Below, piece after piece: positions 43,901 through 51,821 of a stretch of DNA of 64,000 bases (position 1 is its first letter; each line of letters begins with the position of its first letter). The stretch is from Paenibacillus piri. Its GTDB lineage: Bacteria > Bacillota > Bacilli > Paenibacillales > NBRC-103111. The translations under genes and the position numbers were made by a program. The stretch spans positions 1-64,000 of the forward strand of contig NZ_SMRT01000021.1 in NCBI RefSeq assembly GCF_004354045.1. Reading direction: 5' to 3'. The notes under the pieces are model-generated. The model was not told where the DNA came from, did no database searches, and was given only the letters and a program-made list of their open reading frames with translations.

Positions 43901-44024
43901 GACGACTTCGACGGTATTGACACTGGTCGTCGTGCCAGTCGTGTACGAGCTGATTGAAGTGCTGAAAAACCGCGCAAGCCAACAAATGCACCGGCAACCA
44001 AAAGCCGGTAAGACACAAGGATAA
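40932..44024 (+). CDS. RND-family efflux transporter (AcrB/SwrC-like)
   Basis: The 1030-residue protein has the RND architecture: one membrane helix (about 12-30), a large extracellular region, a block of helices with GGIFIAVGRVVDDSIVVIENIY in helix 4 (the double Asp of the proton relay), and the same pattern repeated in the second half (AIVLIDRAQQLREEG, then LRPIIMTAGATIVAMLPLALG). Closest in type to the Gram-positive SwrC/YerP pumps for surfactants and drugs (inference). GAGGAGGG precedes the ATG. An adaptor gene follows, so it forms a two-gene efflux operon, with a convergent PadR gene. Confidence 0.92.
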   Translation: MNKLTSFSMKNVAAVIIIIAMLFGGGIYSASTLKMENMPDISFPVVLVTTTYQATPKDVMTDVTKPIEDKIANMEGIENLSSTSNDNMSSVIVQFAQNVDIDKKKQDIDSLLQEVKLPNAAGRPKASTFGFASIPAYYLAVYADNGMSQTDLDKLYKDQIEPGLQGINGVDHIDSIGARETSLDIELNADALSNFGLTPAQVSNALKSTLANGAIGTVDFNGNTKIARVTSDIDSLFNLENMEIALGNGSTITLNQVAKVQAVTDSEFIARLDNKPALGIHLYKTSDANAVEFSNETDALIKKWETTMPGITFKSVYNSADQVKESVNGLLKEGIMGAVLASLMILLFLRNVRMTIIVLVSIPLSILITLLVISQLGITLNTMTLGGIFIAVGRVVDDSIVVIENIYASLQKAQERNESVIRLATKQVSMAITSSTLATVGVFAPIGLVSGIVGELFRPFAITVAVALLASLIVALTVIPMMAKLLVLRKGKIVHHEETKQGRVMSFYEKVLKWSLSHRIKTLIIAGLLFVVSLGAIIPNLNVSFMPSSESERQMYFEVKLPYETSIEANDQVTKQLEAILQEAKDSQGQPLFTFVEALVGYNGSKDQVAYASEIFTEVNGKADPDQVKKDYKQILLYELPKGSEVMPKSLAGGGGGLSSTDFSYSLKGDNQQLLEQASAAVKEKMKDFSELSEVEDSLSDSKTQVQITVDQGKARTVGLTVAQVRDTARGWIVKDQLGDLQLDNETYTTTLQLSKEDKNSMDKIGKIPLKTASNTTVYLNEVAKIEEVTAPVALQRESKEQVVKVTAKIDSANKAAVSNKVSAELNKLQLPDGVSREVKGVSADINKSFTQLFVAMAAAVFVVYLVMVLAFGNAGAPFAILFSLPLAAIGGLAGLLIARQTLDVTSMIGFMMLIGIVVTNAIVLIDRAQQLREEGYTVRHALIEAGRVRLRPIIMTAGATIVAMLPLALGFSKGTLISKGLAVVVIGGLTTSTVLTLVVVPVVYELIEVLKNRASQQMHRQPKAGKTQG

Positions 44025-44131
44025 ACGGCCTCGCCGTCCTCAAGGACGCGCGTGTCCGCCAAGGTTGTGCGAAGCAAAGTTTAAATTATTTCCTGATTAA
44101 ACGAACACATGTGAAGGAGAGAGGACACGCG

Positions 44132-45388
44132 ATGAAAAACAGCTTGAATCGAATAAAGAGGCTGCGCGGCGCACGAACCGCCGGATTGCTCATCATCGTT
44201 GCGGCGTTGGCCGCCGGCTGCTCGACAGCCAAGGTGGCGGATACGTCCGCAGCGGCGCAGCTGCAAAACCGGCCGATCAAAGTGGCCGCAATCAGCTCGC
44301 AGAGCATGGGGGATCCGAAGGAGCAGGTAGCCGATGTTCTGTCGCTCTCGCAGGTCGATGTCATTCCGAAGGCTGACGGCCAGGTAGTCGAGGTAGTGAA
44401 GAAGAAAGGCGATACCGTTCAAAAGGGTGATATAATTGTACGGATCGATACGAAGGATGTTGCTCTCCAGCTGGAAAAAAGCCAATCGTCGCTGAACAGC
44501 GCGGAGCAGTCGCTTGCCAAATCGCGGGAGGATTTGGACAACAATAAGACCGAGCTGAGGAACTCGTTGATGAAAGCGCAAAGCCAGCTCGATACCGCTC
44601 AGAAAGACTACAACAAAATGCGCAACGACTTCGATGCCGGTCTGGCGACCAAAAAGCAGCTGGATCAGGCGGAGGTTCAAATGAACAATGCGCGCAGGGA
44701 TGCGGAGCTGCTGCAGGATAAGCTCAATTCGCTGGATAGTACGAACGCCCTCGCAGCCCAACAGGCGCAGGTGGATTCGGCGCGGATAGCACTGCAGGAT
44801 GCCAACAACACGATGGACAATTATGCGGTCAAGTCCACGATTGACGGCGTGATCACGGATCTGACGGCCGAGGTCGGCATGTCGGTTTCGCGTTCCGCGA
44901 AAATCGGGCAGGTGCAGCAGACCGATATGCTGAAAATAAAAGCCGATTTGACGGAGTCCGCAGCCAAGCTGGCTCGCAACAAATCGGAGCTGACGTTTTA
45001 CTCCGCCAACAATCCGGGCGTTAAGCCAAAGGCAAAAGTCACATATTTGGCGGAAGTCATCAACGCTCAAACCAAAACATTCCCGATCGAGCTTGAGTTC
45101 GCCAATACGGACGGGTCATTGAAACCGGGCACCCGGGTTCAACTGCAATTGACGACCGAGCAGGAGGAAATGGCGCTTGCAGTGCCGAGCCTGAGCATTG
45201 TGAGGGAAGGCAGTGACACGTTCGTCTTTATATTGAACGGCGACAAGGTCGAGAAGCGCAAAGTGAGCCTGGGCCGCATCAAGGACGCGAACCAGGAAGT
45301 GCTGGACGGTGTGAAGGCCGGCGAACAGGTCGTTGTTTCCGGTCAGCATCAATTGAAGGATGGACAAAAAGTGGAAGTGGCCAAATAA
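44132..45388 (+). CDS. RND efflux adaptor (membrane fusion) lipoprotein
   Basis: The 418-residue protein has a lipoprotein signal with Cys30 (LAAGC), a lipoyl half-motif (DVIPKADGQVVEVVKKKGD), a long coiled-coil hairpin (about 115-225), the second lipoyl half and a beta-barrel domain, ending with a membrane-proximal domain (GRIKDANQEVLDGVKAGEQ). ATG 44132 follows GAAGGAGAGAGG; GTG 44111 in frame is less likely. Gram-positives lack an outer membrane, so adaptors of this kind probably assist export across the wall zone. It is 107 bp behind the pump gene. Confidence 0.9.
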   Translation: MKNSLNRIKRLRGARTAGLLIIVAALAAGCSTAKVADTSAAAQLQNRPIKVAAISSQSMGDPKEQVADVLSLSQVDVIPKADGQVVEVVKKKGDTVQKGDIIVRIDTKDVALQLEKSQSSLNSAEQSLAKSREDLDNNKTELRNSLMKAQSQLDTAQKDYNKMRNDFDAGLATKKQLDQAEVQMNNARRDAELLQDKLNSLDSTNALAAQQAQVDSARIALQDANNTMDNYAVKSTIDGVITDLTAEVGMSVSRSAKIGQVQQTDMLKIKADLTESAAKLARNKSELTFYSANNPGVKPKAKVTYLAEVINAQTKTFPIELEFANTDGSLKPGTRVQLQLTTEQEEMALAVPSLSIVREGSDTFVFILNGDKVEKRKVSLGRIKDANQEVLDGVKAGEQVVVSGQHQLKDGQKVEVAK

Positions 45389-45399
45389 GCAAGCTTACG

Positions 45400-45437
45400 C
45401 CCCTGATTCGCTACTCATGCGAATCAGGGGCTGCTTT
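45400..45437. terminator. Bidirectional terminator between adaptor and PadR genes
   Basis: CCCCTGATTCG pairs with CGAATCAGGGG (11 bp) around a 9-nt loop, followed by TTTTT on the plus strand. It overlaps the end of the minus-strand PadR gene by 20 bp. Confidence 0.8.
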
Positions 45438-45983
45438 TTGCCGTTTGATTGCATGAAATACCGATAGCGCCCATTCGCACCATTGAATATAGCCCCGGGT
45501 ATAAATAACGCCGAATTCGGATGTCAAATATTCGCTGATCCGGCTCATGTCCGGCAGCTCATCGGTACGGAAATGCTCATTGCGCCATTGCAGCTCCTTC
45601 TCAAGGACGCGCTGCTCGCGCTGCTTCATCTCGCTCAGCAAGCGGATCGCTTCATCCTCCGCTATGATGGGAAAAGCGTTGACGCGAACGAGAAACTCAT
45701 CCTTAATGATGGCTGAAGAGGAAGGCTGCCGGAGCACCCAGCCGATCAGCTCCACCGTGCCTTTGGACGTCAACGTATATATTTTTTTATCGGGATGCGC
45801 CGTTTGATGGACGACTTCGGAGCTGACCAGCTGCTCGCTCTCCATTTTGCCGAGATCCCGGTATATTTGGGAATGATGGACATTCCAGAAATAAACCAGC
45901 TTTTCTTTGAACTGCTGATGCAGCTCATAGCCGGTCGACGCCCGTTTGGCCAGCAGCCCGAGCAATGCGTAACGTAGAGACAT
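45411..45983 (-). CDS. PadR-family transcriptional regulator
   Basis: The 190-residue protein has the PadR winged helix at the N-terminus (LRYALLGLLAKRASTGYELH, then YRDLGKMESEQLVSSE and KKIYTLTSKG) and the helical C-terminal dimerisation domain. ATG 45983 is chosen because GAAAGG stands upstream and it begins the conserved MSLRYALLGLL; the open frame extends to 46025 without a site. It is convergent with the RND operon and divergent from the YisL-like gene, whose promoter carries an ATGT-N8-ACAT site typical for PadR proteins. It probably represses that gene and itself. Confidence 0.9.
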   Translation of the reverse strand: MSLRYALLGLLAKRASTGYELHQQFKEKLVYFWNVHHSQIYRDLGKMESEQLVSSEVVHQTAHPDKKIYTLTSKGTVELIGWVLRQPSSSAIIKDEFLVRVNAFPIIAEDEAIRLLSEMKQREQRVLEKELQWRNEHFRTDELPDMSRISEYLTSEFGVIYTRGYIQWCEWALSVFHAIKRQKAAPDSHE

Positions 45984-46049
45984 GGCAAATACCTTTCTGC
46001 GTTGAAAATGGTCAACTATGAACAATTTGTTTCGGTTTGTCCGGAGCGG

Positions 46050-46108
46050 TTGCTATTGCCGGTATCCCATTATATAATCAGAGGGTTCATATGTGCAAGT
46101 GCACATAT
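46050..46108 (+). promoter_or_regulatory. Promoter with PadR-type operator for the YisL-like gene
   Basis: TTGCTA (46050-46055) and TATAAT (46073-46078) are 17 bp apart. The inverted repeat ATATGTGCA/TGCACATAT (46089-46108) contains ATGT-N8-ACAT at 46091-46106, the known PadR consensus, and covers the start of transcription, a repressing position. Confidence 0.75.
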
Positions 46109-46142
46109 AAATTCAATCACTTCAAATTCGGGAGGAACCGAC

Positions 46143-46472
46143 ATGTTCAACATTTTATACCAGTCCCACGCCGGCACTTGGGCGCTGATGCTGATCGCCT
46201 TCATTCTCAGCGTTATATTTCAGCGGCAAAAGGTCACATCGATTATTTTGAAGGTGCTCTATCTTATCATGCTCGTATCCGGCATCGGCATGCTGTTTAT
46301 GCTTGGCTTTCCGCTCCTTTTCGTACTGAAGGGCGTGTTGGCGATAATACTCATCGGTATGATGGAGGTCATTCTTGCCCGCCGCCGCAGAAACCAGCCG
46401 GAACTCATCATGTGGCTGATTTGGCTCGTCGCGCTTGTGCTCATTTTGCTGCTCGGTTTTGGCGTCATCTAG
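46143..46472 (+). CDS. YisL-like (DUF1516) membrane protein
   Basis: The 109-residue protein is almost entirely hydrophobic with four membrane segments and the DUF1516 pattern: SHAGTWALMLIAFILS, then FQRQKVTSIILKVLYLIM, and ILARRRRNQPELIMWLIWL. Function unknown. ATG 46143 has GGGAGGAACC upstream; the open frame extends upstream to 46002 without a site. It has its own promoter with a PadR-type operator and its own terminator, so it is probably a PadR-controlled single gene. Confidence 0.85.
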   Translation: MFNILYQSHAGTWALMLIAFILSVIFQRQKVTSIILKVLYLIMLVSGIGMLFMLGFPLLFVLKGVLAIILIGMMEVILARRRRNQPELIMWLIWLVALVLILLLGFGVI

Positions 46473-46528
46473 AAGTTTACGGGACTGCCAGCCTTATATT
46501 GGACAAATATCGAATATCATGCTTAGAG

Positions 46529-46564
46529 AACCGCCAGGAAGCCCATTTCCCGGCGGTTTTTTTC
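46529..46564 (+). terminator. Terminator after the YisL-like gene
   Basis: AACCGCC (46529-46535) pairs with GGCGGTT (46552-46558), with an inner GGAA/TTCC pairing, followed by seven T. Confidence 0.8.
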
Positions 46565-46693
46565 GTTTTTCACGATTCCAGTACATCCGCTGAGACTTGT
46601 CAAAAACCATATTCATATACTGATTCCATGTTACAAGTTTGGCTGCCGGATCTTGCGGGATCATGCCGCCGGTTTATGGGAGAGTGACGCTAA

Positions 46694-47404
46694 GTGGTGG
46701 AGCAGCAGGGTGGTACCGCACTGAAGGAAACCGCCTGGTACCTGGAGGTTTACGAGAAAGAAAACCCGTTGGTGACGGTGTGCATTCCGACGTATAACCG
46801 TTCGAATTTGTTGATTGAGCGTTCCTTGAAGTCGATCTTGAAGCAAACTTATCTCCATCTTGAAATTATCGTGATCGGCGATCACTGTACGGATGATACG
46901 GCTGTACGGATACAGGCGCTTGGCGATTCGCGAATCCGCTTTGAAAATTTGCCGCAGCGCGGCCAGTATCCGTCCGAACCGCGCCAGAGGTGGCTCGTTG
47001 CCGGCAGCTTTCCGTCCAACCGGGCTTTGGAGCTGGCCTCCGGCGATTTTGTAACCCATCTGGATGACGATGACGAATTCGTGCCGGAGCGGATTGAGAA
47101 GCTGGTTCGCTATGCTCAGGCTACAAAGGCCGATCTCGTTTTTCATCCTTTTTACCATGAATTGTATCCGGATTATTGGGATATGAACCGGGCCGAGGCG
47201 CTGGAGTGCAACCGGGTGACGACGTCCTCGATTTTTTATCACAAATGGCTGAAAGGTGTTCATTGGGATCCAGGCTGTTATTTATGGAATGAGCCGGGCG
47301 ATTGGAACCGCATCCGCCGGATGATCGTGCTGGGTATTCAATCGGTCCGCTATCCTGAGCCGCTTACGATTCATTTTAAAGAGGGGGGAAACGGTCATGT
47401 ATGA
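46694..47404 (+). CDS. Family 2 glycosyltransferase
   Basis: The 236-residue protein has a GT-A fold with PLVTVCIPTYNRSNLLIERS near 25-44, QTYLHLEIIVIGDHCTDDT near 52-70, and the DDDD-type metal motif THLDDDDEFVPER near 117-129. No membrane segment is seen, so it acts in the cytoplasm. It is short and ends soon after the catalytic region. The start is probably GTG 46694 with GGGAGAG upstream. It overlaps the aminotransferase gene by 8 bp and heads a surface-glycan cassette. Confidence 0.85.
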   Translation: MVEQQGGTALKETAWYLEVYEKENPLVTVCIPTYNRSNLLIERSLKSILKQTYLHLEIIVIGDHCTDDTAVRIQALGDSRIRFENLPQRGQYPSEPRQRWLVAGSFPSNRALELASGDFVTHLDDDDEFVPERIEKLVRYAQATKADLVFHPFYHELYPDYWDMNRAEALECNRVTTSSIFYHKWLKGVHWDPGCYLWNEPGDWNRIRRMIVLGIQSVRYPEPLTIHFKEGGNGHV

Positions 47405-48506
47405 AATCCCGTTTTTGCGTCCCAAGCTGGTCGAGAAGGAAGCGTATGCGGATTATTTCCGGCAAATCGACGATTCCCGGATCTACACCAACTACGGAAC
47501 GCTGAACACTCTGTTCGAGCAGCGGCTGCTGCACGAATTGTTCCGGAATAAGGGCAGCGCCGTTACCGTGAATAACGCCACGACGGGTCTGATGCTGGCG
47601 ATATCGCTCACCAAGCGACGCGGCAAATATGCGCTGATGCCGAGCTTTACGTTCGCCGCGACGCCATTGGCCGCCATGTGGTGCGGCTTGGAGCCGTATT
47701 TTATCGATATCCGGCCGAACGACTGGTGCATGGACGAGGAGCTGTTGAAGCATGAGCTCGACAAGCTGGGGGACGAGGTCGCGGTGGTCGTGCCGTATGC
47801 CGCGTTCGGTACGAATATGGATATAAGCGGGTATCAGTCGCTGCAGGAACGCGGCATTCCGGTTGTGATCGATGCGGCCGCGAGCGTCGGATCGACGCTT
47901 GACGGTCATTTTGGGCAAGGCTTTGAAGGAACTGTCGTGTTCAGCTTTCATGCAACGAAAGGGTTTGGCATCGGCGAAGGCGGTCTTATTTACAGCGCCG
48001 ATCGGCCGGTTATCGATGCGCTGCGGCAAATGGCCAATTTCGGTTTTGATGTGGAACGGGATTCGCGGCAAATCGGGTTGAACGGAAAGCTGTCCGAATA
48101 TGCGGCCGCAATCGGCCTGGCGACGCTGCAAGCGTACGAGCAGAAGAAAGGCAGACGGGAACGGGTTTACGGCTGGTATATGGAGGAGCTGGCGGAAGCC
48201 GGTCTGCCCGATCAGGGGTGGACGCTGCAGGATGTACGGGGAACCGTAGCCCAGTCGTTTTTTTCCATGCTGTGTCCTGCGGCAAGCTGCAATCTCGACG
48301 TAGTGCGCATGCTGGCAGCCCACGGGATCCAATCCCGCACGTATTTCGCCCCGTCCTGCCATCAGCAGACTCTGTTTCAATCGTGCCCGTCGACGTCAAT
48401 GACCGTCACCGAGCAGATCGGAAGTCGAATTGTCAATTTGCCGCTGTGGGAAGATATGAACCGTTCGCAGGTGAGCAAAGTTGTCCGGTGCCTGCGTCAT
48501 GGATGA
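47397..48506 (+). CDS. DegT/DnrJ/EryC1/StrS-family sugar aminotransferase
   Basis: The 369-residue PLP enzyme has the family's features: FLRPKLVEKEAYADYFRQID at the start, NNATTGLMLAISL near 60, MPSFTFAATPLAAMW near 80, and the lysine that binds PLP in SFHATKGFGIGEGG near 180-195. It would convert a nucleotide-linked keto sugar to an amino sugar. GAGGGGGG stands before the ATG. With the following acyltransferase it could make an N-acylated amino sugar that the flanking glycosyltransferases add to a surface glycan. Confidence 0.9.
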   Translation: MYEIPFLRPKLVEKEAYADYFRQIDDSRIYTNYGTLNTLFEQRLLHELFRNKGSAVTVNNATTGLMLAISLTKRRGKYALMPSFTFAATPLAAMWCGLEPYFIDIRPNDWCMDEELLKHELDKLGDEVAVVVPYAAFGTNMDISGYQSLQERGIPVVIDAAASVGSTLDGHFGQGFEGTVVFSFHATKGFGIGEGGLIYSADRPVIDALRQMANFGFDVERDSRQIGLNGKLSEYAAAIGLATLQAYEQKKGRRERVYGWYMEELAEAGLPDQGWTLQDVRGTVAQSFFSMLCPAASCNLDVVRMLAAHGIQSRTYFAPSCHQQTLFQSCPSTSMTVTEQIGSRIVNLPLWEDMNRSQVSKVVRCLRHG

Positions 48507-49140
48507 GCGCAAGCTGGTCATATGGGGCTGCGGCGGTATGGGCCGTGAAGTTCTCGATTTGTGCGAGCAGCTGGGCCGTGAGGTGATCGGATTTCTCGAC
48601 GATCGTCCGGACATGCGGGGACAGACGGTGGACGGGGTTCCGGTGCTCGGCGGCTTAGCCGATATTGTCAAGCTGCGCGGCGACGTTAAAGTGATTTGCG
48701 CCGGTGTCGGAAGTCCCGTATTGAAAAAAAGATTCGTTCACCAAACAAAGGAGCACGGCTTTACGCTTGCCGAGACGCTTGTCCATCCGTCCGTCCGCTT
48801 GTCTCCCAAAAACCGGCTCGGCTTGGGCTCCGTCATTTGCGAAGGGGCGATATTGACGATTCATGTGCGGGTAGGCGACTTTGTAATTGTAAATACGCGC
48901 GCTACGCTAGCCCATGATGTGACGGTAGCCGACTATGCGACGATTTCCCCCGGCGTCAATATAAGCGGTAACGTGAGTATCGGCGAAGGGGCGTTTATCG
49001 GAACCGGCTCGGCGCTGCGTGAAAAAATAACCGTAGGAGCCTGGTCCGTTATCGGCGGCGGCGCCTTCGTCAAGGATGACGTGCCTGCCGGCGTGCTGTG
49101 TGCTGGCGTTCCGGCCGTTGTGAAAAAGAAGCTGTTATAG
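48499..49140 (+). CDS. NeuD/PglD-type sugar O- or N-acyltransferase
   Basis: The 213-residue protein has an N-terminal Rossmann part (KLVIWGCGGMGREVLDLCEQ) and a C-terminal left-handed beta helix made of hexapeptide repeats (VADYATISPGVNISGNVSIG, then GTGSALREKITVGAWSVIGG). This is the NeuD/PglD architecture, which acetylates amino sugars using acetyl-CoA. ATG 48499 overlaps the aminotransferase end by 8 bp, so the pair is translationally coupled. A catalytic His is likely in LAHDVTVADY. Confidence 0.88.
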   Translation: MDERKLVIWGCGGMGREVLDLCEQLGREVIGFLDDRPDMRGQTVDGVPVLGGLADIVKLRGDVKVICAGVGSPVLKKRFVHQTKEHGFTLAETLVHPSVRLSPKNRLGLGSVICEGAILTIHVRVGDFVIVNTRATLAHDVTVADYATISPGVNISGNVSIGEGAFIGTGSALREKITVGAWSVIGGGAFVKDDVPAGVLCAGVPAVVKKKLL

Positions 49141-49258
49141 TATTCGCCCGGCTTTTGAGAAGAAGCTGATTGATCAGCATGTGATCCGTGTGCTGCGAAC
49201 GGTCGCCGTAAACCGGTATCGGCCACGGAAATAAAGGGTAAGAGGAGAGAGGGCTCCG

Positions 49259-49990
49259 ATGATTATTCATCTCCATGCATTATGCTGGAACGAGGAGAAG
49301 ATGCTGCCGCATTTTTTCAAGCATTATGACGGGTTGGTTGACGCGTATTTTATTTACGATAACGGTTCCTCGGACCGATCGCTGACGCTGCTGCACTCGC
49401 ATCCCAAAGTGACGGTAAACCGGTTCGACATCGAGGGCGCTTCCCTGATCGAATCGGCGCTGGCCCAATTCAACAGCGTCTGGAAACGTAGTGTCGGCAA
49501 GGCTGATTGGGTCATCGTCTGCGATATCGACGAGCACCTGTACCATCCCGATCTGCGCGCGTACCTGGAAGCATGCGCCGCTTCCGGGGTTACGCTCATT
49601 GTACCGGAAGGCTACGAGATGGTGGCGGATGCTTTTCCCGATTACGGGAGTCCGTTATGCGAGCAAATTCAAACCGGCGTAAGAGACGGCGTCTTCCTCG
49701 ACAAGCCGCAGCTGTTTAATCCGAATGCGATCGGCGAGATCAATTTTGCCGCAGGCCGGCACAGCGCTTCGCCTGTCGGAAATGTAATTGAGCCGTCGTC
49801 CAAGGAAGTGAAACTGCTGCATTACAAATATTTAGGGTTCGATTATTTGAGCAGCCGGCTGACACAGCTGAGACAAGGACTGCGCATGGTGGATATTGCG
49901 AATCATTGGGGAGTGCAATATATGTGGGCGGAGCAGCAAAAGCGGCAGGTGTTCGAATCGCTGAAACGGCAGGCCGTAAAAGCGCTTTGA
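49259..49990 (+). CDS. Glycosyltransferase-like protein (GT2 type)
   Basis: The 243-residue protein starts IIHLHALCWNEEKMLPHFFKH and continues with YFIYDNGSSDRSLTLLHSHP and VIVCDIDEHLYHPDLRAYLE, the pattern of bacterial glycosyltransferases with an NEE N-terminus and a D-x-D/E metal site. No membrane segment is seen. It lies 118 bp after the acyltransferase gene and has AGGAGAGAGGG before the ATG. It closes the cassette. Acceptor and sugar unknown. Confidence 0.82.
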   Translation: MIIHLHALCWNEEKMLPHFFKHYDGLVDAYFIYDNGSSDRSLTLLHSHPKVTVNRFDIEGASLIESALAQFNSVWKRSVGKADWVIVCDIDEHLYHPDLRAYLEACAASGVTLIVPEGYEMVADAFPDYGSPLCEQIQTGVRDGVFLDKPQLFNPNAIGEINFAAGRHSASPVGNVIEPSSKEVKLLHYKYLGFDYLSSRLTQLRQGLRMVDIANHWGVQYMWAEQQKRQVFESLKRQAVKAL

Positions 49991-50033
49991 CCGGGACCTC
50001 ATTCCACACCTCACACTCCCAGCGCCGTTTCCA

Positions 50034-50819
50034 TCATGCCGGGTGGATGTTTTTAGCGTCGCTTGCAACGGATACTTCAATTCCCAGCTCGATGATGCTT
50101 TGAAGCAAAGCGGGGTCCGTTTGCGAATCGGTAATTAAAGTATCGATCTCTTGCAGCTGGGCGAATGAGACAAGCGCCGTCCGCCCGATTTTTGTATGAT
50201 CGGCGAGCAAAATTTTGGTATGCGACGATAGGAGCATTCTTTTCTTCAGCTCCGCTTCTTCCCGATGGAAAATGGACAAGCCCCGCTCCAGATCAACCCC
50301 CGAGCAGCCCAGAAAGGCGATATCCGCATTCAGCTCGCTCATCATTGCAAGCGCGCCCGGGCCGACAAGCGTATAGGTGCTTTTGCGGCGGTAGCCGCCG
50401 AGAACGCACAGCTCGATATCGTTGCTGTCGGACAGTGCCGATGCGATGGCCGTATCGTTGGTGATCACCGTAAGGGAGCGGTGGCGGATGAGCTTGGCCA
50501 GCTCCAGCGTCGTCGAACCCGCGTCCAGCAAAATAATTTGTCCGTCCTCGATCAGCTTGCAGGCTTCCGCCGCAATCCGCTCTTTCTCCCCGAACTGGCG
50601 GCTGCGCCTTTTATAAATCGGCAGTATCGATTCGGAATGGTCGATCAGCACGGCCCCTCCATGAACCCGCTTCAAAAAACCTTTTTCCTCCAGCTTCTCC
50701 AAGTCTTCACGGATTGTCTTTTCGCTGACCTGTAAAAATTTGGATATATCTTTCACTTTTACCGAGCCGCTGCTGTTTAAAAACTCGACAATTTTCGTAT
50801 GTCTTACATCAGATAGCAT
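50034..50819 (-). CDS. DeoR-family transcriptional regulator
   Basis: The 261-residue protein has an N-terminal helix-turn-helix (SGSVKVKDISKFLQVSEKTI at about 14-33, then REDLEKLEEKGFLKRVHGGA) and a C-terminal sugar-phosphate isomerase-like domain with ILLDAGSTTLELAKL near 95-109 and LADHTKIG near 205. These repressors respond to phosphorylated sugars. It is divergent from an SDR gene across 181 bp that hold repeated GGTTC motifs. It probably controls that gene. Confidence 0.9.
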   Translation of the reverse strand: MLSDVRHTKIVEFLNSSGSVKVKDISKFLQVSEKTIREDLEKLEEKGFLKRVHGGAVLIDHSESILPIYKRRSRQFGEKERIAAEACKLIEDGQIILLDAGSTTLELAKLIRHRSLTVITNDTAIASALSDSNDIELCVLGGYRRKSTYTLVGPGALAMMSELNADIAFLGCSGVDLERGLSIFHREEAELKKRMLLSSHTKILLADHTKIGRTALVSFAQLQEIDTLITDSQTDPALLQSIIELGIEVSVASDAKNIHPA

Positions 50820-50848
50820 CGTTGCTCACTCCATATTTCTCTATTTTA

Positions 50849-50909
50849 AGTTCAAGTTCGGTATGAAAAGGTTCAAAAATGTTTGTAATGGTTCGTTTTA
50901 TGTGATAAT
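50849..50909 (+). promoter_or_regulatory. Candidate DeoR operators and promoter of the SDR gene
   Basis: GTTC motifs lie at 50850, 50856, 50871 and 50891; the last two, GGTTCAAAAA and GGTTCGTTTT, are exactly 20 bp apart. An extended -10, TGTGATAAT (50901-50909), lies just behind. DeoR proteins bind direct repeats in such positions. The -35 is weak (TTTGTA at 50882). Confidence 0.45.
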
Positions 50910-51000
50910 GTATAAGTCAAGTATAACAATTTTTATGATTAAAAGCGATAATTCATGTGAGAAGCACTTATACGAACCGAAACGGAAGGGGAAATCGGAA

Positions 51001-51768
51001 ATGAAGATTGATTTAAGCAATAAGGCGGCGCTGGTAACGGGTTCGAGCGGAGGGATCGGCCGTGCGATTGCGATCGAGCTGGGCGGCTGCGGGGCCAACG
51101 TTGTCGTTCATTATTTGAGCAACCGCGAAGGCGCGGAAGAAACGGCAGGGGAAATCCGCAAAGCGGGCGGACAAGCCGCCGTCATCCAGGCCGATGTGAC
51201 CGACTTGGCGCAGATCGAACGGCTTGTTGCGGAAGCGGAGCAGGCATTCGGCAGCGGGCTTGACATTCTCGTCAACAATGCCGGCAACCTGGTAGAAAGA
51301 CGCAGCATCGAGCAAATGACTTACGAACTGTATAAAGAAGTGATCGATGTCAACCTGACGTCCACCGTCTTCGTCACCAAGGCGGCGATTCCCGGCATGA
51401 AGGCAAGAGGCGCCGGCTCGATTATCAATATGAGCTCATTGGCTGCGCATAATGGCGGCGGACCCGGCTCCGGCATTTATGCCGCTTCCAAGGGCGCGAT
51501 TCTCACCTTGACGAAAAGCTTGGCCAAAGAGCTGGCGCCGAGCGGCATCCGCGTCAACTGCGTTGCGCCCGGCTTTATCGAGGAGACGAAGTTCCACGCG
51601 ACCTTCACTTCGGAGGAAGGCAAGCGCGCCTCCATCGCGGGCATCCCGCTCGGCCGCAGCGGCGTGCCGAATGATATCAGCGGAATCGTCGCTTATTTCG
51701 CATCCTCCTACAGCTCGTTTATTACGGGAGAAACTTTTGAAATTAACGGCGGCAACTATATGCGTTAA
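51001..51768 (+). CDS. SDR-family oxidoreductase (FabG-like)
   Basis: The 255-residue protein has the SDR fold: TGxxxGxG as TGSSGGIGRAIA near 13-24, NNAG near 92, catalytic Ser in INMSSLA, Tyr and Lys in YAASKGA near 160-166, and the end ITGETFEINGGNY. It is likely an NAD(P)-dependent sugar alcohol or ketone reductase rather than a fatty acid enzyme, given the divergent DeoR regulator (inference). ATG 51001 has GGAAGGGG upstream; the open frame runs far upstream without a site. A strong terminator follows. Confidence 0.9.
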   Translation: MKIDLSNKAALVTGSSGGIGRAIAIELGGCGANVVVHYLSNREGAEETAGEIRKAGGQAAVIQADVTDLAQIERLVAEAEQAFGSGLDILVNNAGNLVERRSIEQMTYELYKEVIDVNLTSTVFVTKAAIPGMKARGAGSIINMSSLAAHNGGGPGSGIYAASKGAILTLTKSLAKELAPSGIRVNCVAPGFIEETKFHATFTSEEGKRASIAGIPLGRSGVPNDISGIVAYFASSYSSFITGETFEINGGNYMR

Positions 51769-51783
51769 GCGCGCCTCATACGG

Positions 51784-51818
51784 ACGGCCCGCCATCCCCG
51801 GATGGCGGGCCGTTTTCT
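51784..51818 (+). terminator. Strong terminator after the SDR gene
   Basis: ACGGCCCGCCATCC pairs with GGATGGCGGGCCGT over 12-14 bp, followed by TTTTCTT. It lies 16 bp after the stop. Confidence 0.9.
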
Positions 51819-51821
51819 TAT

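Noticed and set aside
44081..45070. Minus-strand ORF of 329 codons opposite the RND adaptor
   Set aside because: Antisense of the adaptor's coiled coil; no family features, no ribosome binding site.
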